NCBI RefSeq assembly: GCF_900111255.1
Contig: NZ_FOGP01000002.1
Location: forward strand, 310,001 to 374,000
From: Parafannyhessea umbonata
GTDB taxonomy: Bacteria > Actinomycetota > Coriobacteriia > Coriobacteriales > Atopobiaceae
Length of the DNA: 64,000 nt
Direction: 5' to 3'
Below are positions 16,266 to 25,300 of the stretch, piece by piece (the stretch's first letter is position 1; each line of letters starts with the position of its first letter). Made by a program: the position numbers and the translations under genes. Below the pieces are notes generated by a model. It saw only the letters and a list, made by a program, of their open reading frames with translations, was not told the DNA's origin and ran no database searches.

Positions 16266-17687
16266 ATGGCACTAGACCACAAGCAGGCGGCTGAGGAGAT
16301 CCTCAAGGCCGTCGGCGGCAAGGAGAACATCGTGTCCGCAGCCCACTGCGCCACGCGTCTCCGCCTTGTCATCGCCGACGACAGCAAGGTCGACAAGGAC
16401 GCCGTCGACAACGCCACGGGCGCCAAGGGCAACTTCTCTGCCTCGGGCCAGCTCCAGGTCATCTACGGCACCGGCACCGTCGACAAGGTGTACGACGAGT
16501 TCGTCAAGATCGCCGGCGTCGAGGCCGCGACCAAGGACGAGGTCAAGCAGGCGGCTGCCGCCAAGGGCAACGCCTTCCAGCGTGCCATCAAGGTCCTGGC
16601 AGACGTCTTCGTCCCCATCATCCCGGCAATCGTCGCCTCCGGTATGCTCATGGGCATCATGGGCGCCCTCAGCTTCATGGGCACGCCCGTCGCAGACGGC
16701 GGCGCAGGCTTCTTCGCCCTTGACCAGACGACCGTCTGGTGGCGCATTGCCGCGCTGATCAACGCCTGCGCGCTCGCCAACCTCCAGATTCTCCTGGGCT
16801 TCTCGGCGGCCAAGGTCTTCGGCGGCAACCCCTACCTGGGTGCATCGCTCGGCGCGCTCCTGATCAGCGGTGACTTCATCAACGCCTACAGCGCCTCCGC
16901 CGCGATCGCCGACGGCTCCATGATCACCCTCCCGGTCATCCCGGGCGTCTACAGCATCGACTGGATCGGCTACCAGGGCCACGTCATCCCCATCCTCGTA
17001 GGTGTCTGGATCCTCTGCTTCTTTGAGAAGCGCCTCCACAAGATCGTCCCCGAGATGCTCGACCTGTTCCTCACTCCCCTTCTGTCCGTCTCGCTCGCTG
17101 CCTACATCACGATCCTGTTCATCGGCCCGGTCTTCGTCTGGCTCGAGAACAGCATCCTCAGCGTGCTCATGTTCCTGCTCACCGTGCCCCTGGGCCTTGG
17201 CTACATCGCAATCGGCCTGATCTACTCGCCTTCCGTCGTCACCGGCCTGCACCAGATGTACACCGCCATCGACGTCTCGATGCTCGCCCAGTACGGCGTC
17301 ACCTACTGGCTGCCCATCGCCAGCGCCGCGAACATCGCCCAGGGCGGCGCCTGCCTCGCGGTCGCGCTCAAGACCAAGAGCGACAAGACCAAGGCGCTCG
17401 CGGTTCCCGCCGGCATCTCCTGCCTGCTGGGCATCACCGAGCCCGCAATCTTCGGCGTCAACCTGCCTAACCTCAAGCCCTTCGCCTGCGGCATGGCCGG
17501 CTCCGCCTGCGGCGCCCTGATGTGCTTCATCTTCCACCTCGCCGCCAGCGGCACCGGCGTCACGGGCATCTTCGGCATCCTGCTCTGCATTGCCCAGCCC
17601 GTCCAGTACGCCATCATGTTCGCCGTCGCCTTCGGCGTGGCATTCGGCCTCTCCATGGTCCTCTACAAGGACAAGGTCGCCGAATAA
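16266..17687 (+). CDS. PTS transporter EIIBC, sucrose/beta-glucoside type
   Basis: A 473-residue PTS permease. Residues 1-85 are the EIIB domain with the phosphorylated cysteine in [10 protein letters not shown] (Cys28). Residues about 100-470 are the EIIC membrane domain of the glucose/sucrose superfamily, with the substrate-region motif [13 protein letters not shown]. No EIIA domain is attached, so phosphate must come from an EIIA in trans, perhaps the one encoded at 40616. It takes up and phosphorylates the sugar that the following GH32 enzyme splits. It is controlled by the LacI-type operators upstream. Confidence 0.92.
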   Translation: MALDHKQAAEEILKAVGGKENIVSAAHCATRLRLVIADDSKVDKDAVDNATGAKGNFSASGQLQVIYGTGTVDKVYDEFVKIAGVEAATKDEVKQAAAAKGNAFQRAIKVLADVFVPIIPAIVASGMLMGIMGALSFMGTPVADGGAGFFALDQTTVWWRIAALINACALANLQILLGFSAAKVFGGNPYLGASLGALLISGDFINAYSASAAIADGSMITLPVIPGVYSIDWIGYQGHVIPILVGVWILCFFEKRLHKIVPEMLDLFLTPLLSVSLAAYITILFIGPVFVWLENSILSVLMFLLTVPLGLGYIAIGLIYSPSVVTGLHQMYTAIDVSMLAQYGVTYWLPIASAANIAQGGACLAVALKTKSDKTKALAVPAGISCLLGITEPAIFGVNLPNLKPFACGMAGSACGALMCFIFHLAASGTGVTGIFGILLCIAQPVQYAIMFAVAFGVAFGLSMVLYKDKVAE

Positions 17688-17707
17688 GGCTTCACCCCGA
17701 AACGCCA

Positions 17708-17737
17708 GGGGGAGCGGCCGCGGTCGCTCCCCCCTTT
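17708..17737 (+). terminator. Terminator or attenuator between PTS and GH32 genes
   Basis: A perfect 9-bp stem (17708-17716 with 17725-17733) is followed by CTTT. It stands inside the presumed operon, so it may reduce rather than end expression of the GH32 gene. Confidence 0.6.
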
Positions 17738-17869
17738 CGCGTTTCGCGCGCCCATCGGCTCACCAGCGCAGGCGCTGGGCGCACGCAACGCGAAGGCTTC
17801 GCGGGAACGCACGGGCGCCTCGCAGCCCTCCGCGAGATTCGAGATCACCAACACAGGAAGCAGGTAAAC

Positions 17870-19288
17870 ATGACCGACAAGACGTGGCGCATGGGCTTTC
17901 ACCTTATGCCTCCCTCCGGCTGGATCAACGACCCCAACGGTCTGTGCCAGTTCAGGGGCGTCTACCACGCCTTCTTCCAGTACAGCCCCGACTGGCCCAA
18001 CGGCGGAGAGCGCTGTTGGGGACACGCCACGAGCACCAACCTCGTGAGCTGGGACTACCACGACGTCGCGATCCACCAGGACACCCCCGAGGACGCCAAC
18101 GGCGCCTACTCGGGCTCGACCTTCGTCGAGCGCGGCGCGGCAGCGGACGGCGGCGACCGCATGCGCATCTACTACACGGGCAACGTGAAGCACCCGGGCG
18201 ACTACGACTACATCAACGAGGGTCGCGGCGCGAACGAGATCACCGTCACCAGCGACGACGGCATGCACTTCTCGCCCAAGCAGGTGCTGCTCAGGAATGC
18301 CGACTACCCCGCCTACTGCTCGTGCCACGTGCGCGACCCCAAGCTGTGGGAGCAGCGCGGCGAGCTCCACATGGCCCTGGGCGCGCGCGACCGCGACAGT
18401 CACGGCCTGGCGCTCATCTACAGCTCCACCGATGGCATCGACTGGCGGCTTCGAACCGCCATCCGCCCCACAGATGACTTCGGCTTCATGTGGGAGTGCC
18501 CCGACGTGATCCGCCTGGTTGAGGGTGTAGACGGCCAGAGGCACGAGTTCCTGGGCTTCTGCCCGCAAGGGATGCCCGCGAAGGACGACGACGGCAGGGG
18601 CACCTCGTGGGCCGGTTACCTGCCGCTCTCCGGCACCGCCATCGACGCCACGACGGCCGACCCCGCGCTCTGGCGCGAGTGGGACGGCGGCTTTGACTTC
18701 TATGCGCCCCAGACCTTCGTCGACGACGCAGGCCGCACTCTGCTGATTGCCTGGGTCGGCATGCCCGACGAGGACTTTATGGGCCAGCCGGAGCAGCTCG
18801 ACTGGATCCACAGCCTGAGCGTCCCGCGCACGCTGGAGGTGGACCCCAAGGACCCCACCCGCATCATGCAGTGGCCCGTGGGCGAGGTCGACGCGCTGCG
18901 CCAGGAGGCCACCGAGGCCCAGGACGGGCAGCTCTCGCTCCCCTGTCACCGCGCGGACATAGAGGTCGAGGGCGTGCAGGGCGACTTCGCCCTCACGCTG
19001 GACGGAGCACTCGCCATCAGTGGCAGCGGGGACAGCGTCACGCTGTCGCTCGACGCGGCGACCGGCTGTGGCCGCGGCGCCCGCTCGATCGCCTGCGGCG
19101 GCATCGAGTCGCTGCGCGTGCTGGTTGACGAGTCCATCGTCGAGGTGTTCGTCAACGGCGGCCGCGCGACCTTCACCACGCGCTGGTTCCCCACGGCCGA
19201 CAAGCTCGATGTGAGGCTCGAGGGCTCGTGCGCCTCGGCCCGCGCGTGGACCATGGCGAAGGCGGGTACAGACCCGTACGAGGGTTAG
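17870..19288 (+). CDS. scrB: GH32 sucrose-6-phosphate hydrolase
   Basis: A 472-residue glycoside hydrolase family 32 enzyme. The catalytic triad motifs are present: WINDPNG (nucleophile Asp, about residue 22), VRDPKLW (transition-state Asp) and WECPDVI (acid/base Glu). It should cleave the sucrose 6-phosphate produced by the adjacent PTS to glucose 6-phosphate and fructose. The C-terminal beta-sandwich ends with VDESIVEVFVNGGRATFTTR, a typical GH32 C-domain signature. The ATG follows ACAGGAAGCAGGTAAAC. The frame is open upstream to 17522 but that part overlaps the PTS gene and is a shadow. Confidence 0.94.
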   Translation: MTDKTWRMGFHLMPPSGWINDPNGLCQFRGVYHAFFQYSPDWPNGGERCWGHATSTNLVSWDYHDVAIHQDTPEDANGAYSGSTFVERGAAADGGDRMRIYYTGNVKHPGDYDYINEGRGANEITVTSDDGMHFSPKQVLLRNADYPAYCSCHVRDPKLWEQRGELHMALGARDRDSHGLALIYSSTDGIDWRLRTAIRPTDDFGFMWECPDVIRLVEGVDGQRHEFLGFCPQGMPAKDDDGRGTSWAGYLPLSGTAIDATTADPALWREWDGGFDFYAPQTFVDDAGRTLLIAWVGMPDEDFMGQPEQLDWIHSLSVPRTLEVDPKDPTRIMQWPVGEVDALRQEATEAQDGQLSLPCHRADIEVEGVQGDFALTLDGALAISGSGDSVTLSLDAATGCGRGARSIACGGIESLRVLVDESIVEVFVNGGRATFTTRWFPTADKLDVRLEGSCASARAWTMAKAGTDPYEG

Positions 19289-19372
19289 GCCTCACTGCCC
19301 GCCGGCCCGGCTCCTTGCATCCAGCTGGACCGGCGGACGCGAGATATGAGACCATGTGTCTCGACCAAGGCT

Positions 19373-19403
19373 GGGTCCGGCGCGCTCGCGTCGGACCCTT
19401 CTT
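19373..19403 (+). terminator. Intrinsic terminator of the sucrose operon
   Basis: Seven-bp stem GGGTCCG/CGGACCC (19373-19379, 19392-19398) followed by TTCTT. Confidence 0.65.
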
Positions 19404-19457
19404 GCGAAGAAGGGCGCGCCGCCTTGCCGGGTGAAGCGCCATGGGAGGAACGGAACT

Positions 19458-20078
19458 ATGCTCATCGCCTGCCTGCTCGTCGGATACCTGCTGGGAAGCT
19501 TTCTGACCGCCGAGGTCGTCTGCCGCGTCGTCGCGCACCGAAGCGCGTTCGAAGTCGGCGAGGGCAACCCCGGCATGGCCAGCGTCGGCCGCGAGCTGGG
19601 CGCCAAGGCGGGAGCCTGCGTGCTTGCGGGAGACATCCTCAAGACCGTGGCCGCCTGGGCCGCGGCGCAGCTGCTGTGTCCCGCAGACGCGCAGATGGCC
19701 GGGCTGCTCGCGACGCTGGGTGCGACCGTGGGCCACAACCACCCCTTCTGGCACCGCTTCCGCGGCGGCAAGGGCGTGGCGACCACCTGCTCGGCCATCA
19801 TCCTGGCCTCTCCCGCCCTGGGAGTCGCGGCAAGCCTTGCGGGCCTGGCGGTCGTGGTCCTCTCGGGCTACCTCTGCTGGGGCGCCTTGGCCATACCCGT
19901 GGCGTTCACGCTGCTGACGCTCGCGACCGGAGCCGCACCCGCGGTCGTGGTGGCGTCTGCGATACTCGCGGCGCTCATGGCAAAGGCGCACGCCAACGCC
20001 ATGAGCGAGGCCCTGGCGGGCACGCGCCGCAGGGCCAGCATATCGACTAAGTTTTGGGACAGGGTCAGGCGCCGCTAG
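19458..20078 (+). CDS. PlsY-type glycerol-3-phosphate acyltransferase
   Basis: A 206-residue membrane enzyme of the PlsY family, which transfers acyl from acyl-phosphate to glycerol 3-phosphate. Motif 2 and its flank (GHNHPFWHRFRGGKGVAT) are canonical. Motif 1 reads GEGNPGMASVGRELG, a variant of the more common GSGNIGATN, so this may be a diverged paralogue rather than the housekeeping PlsY. Several hydrophobic helices are evident. ATG at 19458 follows GGGAGGAACGGAACT. It is isolated between the sucrose operon terminator and a convergent gene. Confidence 0.82.
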   Translation: MLIACLLVGYLLGSFLTAEVVCRVVAHRSAFEVGEGNPGMASVGRELGAKAGACVLAGDILKTVAAWAAAQLLCPADAQMAGLLATLGATVGHNHPFWHRFRGGKGVATTCSAIILASPALGVAASLAGLAVVVLSGYLCWGALAIPVAFTLLTLATGAAPAVVVASAILAALMAKAHANAMSEALAGTRRRASISTKFWDRVRRR

Positions 20079-20134
20079 TTGCTGCCGCATGCGGGCGGCA
20101 GCGGGGTCGGGCGAGGTCGCCGCCGGCGGCGGGG

Positions 20135-20668
20135 CTAGTTCTCGAGCACCTCGAAGCGGTTGATGCGCATGAGGATCTGCTCGACGTCGAGGGTTCCCAG
20201 GATGGTGACGGGCTTCTTCTCGCCCACGTAGAACACCCTGACACTCTGGTAGCCCGCGGCGTTGCTGGGGCGAGCCCACTCCATGCGCAGGATGTTCTCG
20301 TAGCGGATGGTGCGCTCGGGACCCACGAACGGCGTGATCGTCATGTAGTCCTCGTAGGTGATCACGCGGTAGCGGCACATGGCCGCCCACAGCAGGAACG
20401 TCACGAGGACGAAGGTGCAGAAGAACGCCAGAACCACGACGGGATTGGCGCTGTAGACTCCCAGCTCGCACAGCCACGAGAGCAGAAGTCCCAGAAGCGA
20501 CATGAAGACAATCACAAGAAGCAGCGCGCGGGTGAGCGCGATGGACACCAGGTAGGTGTCGTGGTGGCGATGGTGGCGCTCCGACATGCCCGTTCCCATC
20601 GAGAACTGCATGAACAGGGCAAGCAGGGGCACCATCGTCGTCACCGCGGCCAGGATGTTGTGGAGCAT
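20135..20668 (-). CDS. Membrane protein with two or three helices and a C-terminal PH-like region, unknown
   Basis: About 177 residues. Hydrophobic segments lie at residues about 3-22, 42-65 and 75-100 (ALTRALLLVIVFMSLLGLLL, NPVVVLAFFCTFVLVTFLLW). A soluble tail of about 75 residues follows (YRVITYEDYMTITPFVGPE, ILRMEWARP, VTILGTLDVEQIL), resembling the small PH-like domains of bacterial membrane proteins. A HHRHH cluster sits between helices. ATG at 20668 has GGGGAGGTG ten bases upstream. A longer frame to 20827 exists but runs into a promoter-like AT stretch. Function unknown. Confidence 0.7.
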   Translation of the reverse strand: MLHNILAAVTTMVPLLALFMQFSMGTGMSERHHRHHDTYLVSIALTRALLLVIVFMSLLGLLLSWLCELGVYSANPVVVLAFFCTFVLVTFLLWAAMCRYRVITYEDYMTITPFVGPERTIRYENILRMEWARPSNAAGYQSVRVFYVGEKKPVTILGTLDVEQILMRINRFEVLEN

Positions 20669-20886
20669 GTCGGCGTCACCTCCCCAGAGGAGCTCGTCGC
20701 CGCAGGGGCGAACCATATAAAAGCTTGGCTGATTTGAATATAGGGTACCGCGCACGGCCGGCCCGGAGCCCTGCAGCCCCCGCGCGCGGGGGCCATGCAT
20801 CCGCAAGCGAGAAGGGCCTGCGGCCAAGGGTTGATTTTGCTACGCGAGCGGTAGCAGATTGGCCGGTCGCCGGCACGGCAGCCTCC

Positions 20887-22140
20887 CTACGCGACGGCGA
20901 ACTTGGCCACGAGCCTCACCAGCATTTCGACGGTCAGCTCCATGCTGCGCACGGGAATGAACTCGCGTACGCTGTGGGCGTTGTAGCCGCCGGTCGCCAG
21001 GTTGGGGCAGGGCAGGCCGCGCAGCGAGAGCTGGGAGCCGTCGGTGCCGCCACGGACCGCGATAACGAACGGCTCGATGCCCGCCTCGCGATTCGCCTCG
21101 AGCGCGCGGTCAATCAGGAAGGGGCAGTCGTCGAAGGCCTCGACCATGTTGCGGTACTGCTCACGCAGCTCGACCTCGACGGTCCCCTCGCCGTAGAGAG
21201 CGTTGAGGAACGCGGCGATGTCGCGCAGCACCTGCTGGCGCGCCTCGAATTTGGCGGAGTCGTGGTCGCGGACGATGTAGCACAGCTCCACCTCGGACGC
21301 CGAGCCCTTGATCGAGATGGGGTGGTAGAAGCCCTCGCGGCCCTCGGTGTGCTCCGGGCGCTCGAAGGCCGGCACAAGGCTCTGGAACTCGCCGGCGACG
21401 GTGATAGCGTTGACCATGATGTCCTTCGCGGTGCCCGGGTGGACCATCATGCCGCGCACGCGGACCTTCGCCTCAGCCGCGTTGAAGGTCTCGTAGCAGA
21501 ACTCGCCCAGGGCCTCGCCGTCAACGGTGTAGCACCAGGTGGCGCCGAACTCCTTCAGGTCCAGGAGCGACGCGCCGTGGCCGATTTCCTCGTCAGGCAC
21601 GAAGGCAATCTTGAGCGCGGGATGGGGCAGACTGGGGTCGTCCCTCAGACGCTTGACGAGGGCGCAGATCTCGGCCACGCCGGCCTTGTCGTCAGCCGAG
21701 AGGAGCGTGCTGCCGTCGCTGCAGATGATGTCCTGGCCCTCGAGCTTCTTCAGGTCGGGAACCTGCTCGGGCGTGGTCGCGACGGTCACGCCGTCCACGA
21801 CGCCAGCCACCAGGTCACCGCCCTCGTAGTGGACGATGTGCGGCTTCACGCCGGATGCGGGCGCGTCGACGACGGAGTCCAGATGCGCGCAGAGGCCCAG
21901 TGCGGGAAGTCCCTCGGCCCCCTCGGAGGCCGCGACGCTCGCGGTGACGTAGGCGTGCTCGTCGACGCGGACGTCGTCGCAGCCCAGGACGCGAAGCTCT
22001 TCTCCAAGGTAGGCGGCCATCTTGTGCTGCTCGGGCGTGGAGGGAGTCTGGTCCTCGTTGTCGGGGTTGGACTGGGAGTCAATCTGAACGTAGCGCATGA
22101 AGCGCTCGACGACGTCGGAAAGCTCGGCGTTTTCAGCCAT
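20887..22140 (-). CDS. pepT: Peptidase T (tripeptide aminopeptidase)
   Basis: A 417-residue M20B metallopeptidase that removes N-terminal residues from tripeptides in the cytoplasm. Zinc ligands and catalytic residues are visible in LGLCAHLDSVVDAP (His and Asp), LSADDKAGVAEI (bridging Asp), VPDEEIGHGA (catalytic Glu-Glu), YTVDGEALGE and the C-terminal NLATGGYNAHSVREF. The ATG follows GAAAGGAGCACCGC. The length matches the family. Monocistronic by context. Confidence 0.95.
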   Translation of the reverse strand: MAENAELSDVVERFMRYVQIDSQSNPDNEDQTPSTPEQHKMAAYLGEELRVLGCDDVRVDEHAYVTASVAASEGAEGLPALGLCAHLDSVVDAPASGVKPHIVHYEGGDLVAGVVDGVTVATTPEQVPDLKKLEGQDIICSDGSTLLSADDKAGVAEICALVKRLRDDPSLPHPALKIAFVPDEEIGHGASLLDLKEFGATWCYTVDGEALGEFCYETFNAAEAKVRVRGMMVHPGTAKDIMVNAITVAGEFQSLVPAFERPEHTEGREGFYHPISIKGSASEVELCYIVRDHDSAKFEARQQVLRDIAAFLNALYGEGTVEVELREQYRNMVEAFDDCPFLIDRALEANREAGIEPFVIAVRGGTDGSQLSLRGLPCPNLATGGYNAHSVREFIPVRSMELTVEMLVRLVAKFAVA

Positions 22141-22239
22141 GCGGTGCTCCTTTCGGACGGTTGCCCGTCCTCGCGTGATTTCTAGCGAACGATGGTAGCA
22201 CGCAGCCGGCGCCGCACGGGCGCTTATGCCGAATGCACA

Positions 22240-22281
22240 GACAACGCAAGCGGGGTCGCCGCCCGAAGGCAACGACCCCGC
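22240..22281 (-). terminator. Probable terminator of the giant activase gene
   Basis: A perfect 9-bp stem (22281-22273 with 22258-22250) lies about 40 bases after the activase stop on the minus strand. It is followed by TTGCGTTGTC, only moderately T-rich. Confidence 0.55.
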
Positions 22282-22317
22282 GCAATGGCACTCACATGGC
22301 TTGCGCCTGCCTGGCGA

Positions 22318-25300
22318 CTACCTCACGCCGGCCTTGCGCTTGGCCTCCTCGATGGCGTCCAGCTGCTCGGCAGACAGGTGGATCCTGCCCTCGCCGCGGC
22401 CGACCGTGACGCCGCCGTCCTCGTCGACCGGCGTGCCATAGGCGGCGTAGCCGCCCGAGACGGACGCGCCCTCGTTCACGACGTGGTCGTCGAGCTCTCC
22501 CTTGCGGCGCAGGTGCGCGCCGCGCGCGGTGGAGGAAAACGACGGCCTCTGCAGGTCATCGCCCTTGAGCGTGAAGGACCCTCCCCTCTTGTAGTTCTCC
22601 TTGGCAACCGAGATCATTAGCTTGATGCGATTGAGCTGGTTGACCTCCGAGGCGCCGGGGTCGTAGTCGACGGCGACGATGTTGCTCTCGGGGTGCATCT
22701 GGCGCAGGCGCTTGATGACCGACTTGCCCACGACGTGGTTGGGCAGGCAAGCAAACGGCGACGCGCAGACGATGTTGGGCGTGCCGCTCTCGATTAGCTC
22801 GACCATCTCGGCAGTCAGCAGCCAGCCCTCTCCCATGGTGTTGCACAGCGACAGGATGCTCTCGGCCTTCTTGCCCAGGTCCATGATGCCGCCGTAGGGC
22901 TCAAAGCGATCGGACTTCCTGAGCATCTTGTTGATGGGCTCTCGCATGCCTTCGATCAGCTTGATGCCGGCGGCGTGCGTCAGGCGGCTCGAGGCCTTGG
23001 TGCCCAGCTCGTCCTTCATGTTAATCTGGTTGGAGGTGCCGAAGAGGAAGAAGTCCACCAGACCGGGGACGTCGGCCTCGCAGCCCTCGCCCTCGATGAC
23101 CTTGACGACCTCATTGTTGGCCGTCGGGTGGAACTTGACCAGGATCTCGCCGACGACGCCGACGCGCGGCTTGGTGCGGTCGGCCTCGAGCGGCAGCTGG
23201 TCGAAGCGGCGGACGGTATCCTCGCACAGCTCGTAGAACGACCTGCGGCTGGCGCGCGGGATCAGCGTCTTGGCGCGGCTCATGAGACTGTCGTACAGCC
23301 GGTCCGCCGAGCCCTTCTCGGCCTCGTAGGGACGCACGCGGTACAGGCACTTCATGATGAGGTCGCCGTACAGAAGCGCGTAGATCGCGCGCTTGACGAG
23401 CTTGGGCTGCAGGATGTTGAAGCCGGGGTTGTCCTCGTCCAGGCCGCCGGCGACCGACAGCGAGATGACGGGCACGTTCTCGTGGCCGGAGTCCTTCAGG
23501 GCCTTGCGGATGAGCGCGATGTAGTTGGTCGCGCGGCAGCCGCCGCCGGTTTGCGAGATCAGGACCGCGGTTCGGCTCAGGTCGTACTTACCCGAGAGGA
23601 TGGCCTCCATGATCTGGCCGGTGACCAGAATCGACGGGTAGCAGATGTCGTTGTTCACGTACTTCAGGCCCGTGTCGACCGCGGCGTGGTCGACGGAGGG
23701 CAGCAGCACCACATTGTAGCCCGAGGACTTCAGGAGCGCCTCGACGATCTCGAAGTGGATGGGGCTCATCTGCGGCGCGAGGATGGTGTAGCCCTCGGCC
23801 TGCATCTCCTTGGTGTAGCGCACCTTCTTGAAGGCAGCGCTGGCGGCCTCACGGTAGACAGGCACGCGGCGGCTCAGATCGGTGCGGCGGGCCTTCTCGA
23901 GCGAGCCGTCAGCCATGCGCACATCGACCGGGATAGCCTCGACGGCGGTGCCCGCGGCGGTCTTGCGCTCGAGCTCGGCGCGCTCCTCCTTGAGAGCGGC
24001 CATCAGCGAGCGCACGCGGATGCGGGCGGCGCCAAGGTTGGACACCTCGTCGATCTTGAGGACGGTGTAGATCTTGCCGGACCCCTCGAGGATCTCCTGC
24101 ACCTGGTCGGTGGTGAGAGCGTCCAGGCCACAGCCGAAGGACTGGAGCTGGATCAGGTCGAGGTCATTGCGGGCCGCGACGAAGCGGGCCGCGCGGTACA
24201 GGCGGCTGTGGTACATCCACTGGTCGACCACGCGGATGGGGCGCTCGGGCCCCATCTTGTGGGCGACGGAGTCCTCGGTCAGGACCGCGAAGCCGAACCC
24301 CTGCAGCATCTCGGGGATGGCGTGGTTGATCTCGCCGTCGTTGTGGTACGGGCGGCCTGCGAGCACGATGCCGTGGGCGTCGTTGTCCTCGATCCACTCC
24401 AGAACCTCGTCGCCCTTGCGGTGCATCTGGTCCTTGAACGCGAGGTCCTCCTCCCAGGCGGCGTTAACGGCGGCGTCAACCTCGGCGCGGGTGATGTCGC
24501 TTCCGGTGAAGCGTCCCTTGCCGTTTGCGGCGTCAGCCTTGCGCTGCACCTGGACGAGCTCGTACAGGCGACGCTTGAGCTCGCTCTTCTTGTCGTACGG
24601 GATGAAGGGGTCCATGTACTCGACGGCAGGATCGCTCAGCTCGTCGACGTTGAGGCCCAGCGCCTGAGGGTAGCTCATGACGATCGGGCAGTTGTAGTGG
24701 TTGCCCGCCGTCTTGTCCTCCTGGCGCTCCCAGCGGATGCAGGGCATCCAGATGAAGTCGGGGTCCTTCTCCAGAAGGTTCATGATGTGGCCGTGGCTGA
24801 GCTTGGCCGGGTAGCAGACGGACTCGGAGGGCATCGACTCGGTGCCGGCCTCGTAGGTCTTGCGCGTGGTGGGGTCGCTCAGCACGACCGAGAAGCCCAG
24901 CTTGGTGAAGAACGTGTGCCAGAAGGGGTAGTTCTCGTACATGTTGAGGGCGCGAGGGATGCCCACGGTGCCGCGCGGAGCGCTGTCCGCGGGAAGGCTC
25001 TCGCGGTCGAACAGCAGCTTGTTCTTGAAGGCGAACAGGTTCGGGGCCTTGGACTGCTGGCTCTTGGGCTTGCCCGAGCCCTTCTCGCAGCGGTTGCCCG
25101 TGACGAAGCGGCGGCCGTTGCCGAAGGAATTGATGGTGAGCAGGCAGTTGTTGGAGCAGCGACCGCAGTGGGCGTTGGTGTGCTTCACCTGCAGGTTGTC
25201 GATCTGCTCGCGTGAGAGCAGCTCCGAGGTGCCTGCCGCGCCCGCGCGGTCGCGGGCCAGGAGCGCCGCGCCGTAGGCACCCATGACGCCGGCGATGTCG

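Noticed and set aside
22975-25215. A 746-codon plus-strand frame, and others at 25669-27108, inside the giant activase
   Set aside because: Antisense shadows of a protein with conserved domains over its whole length.
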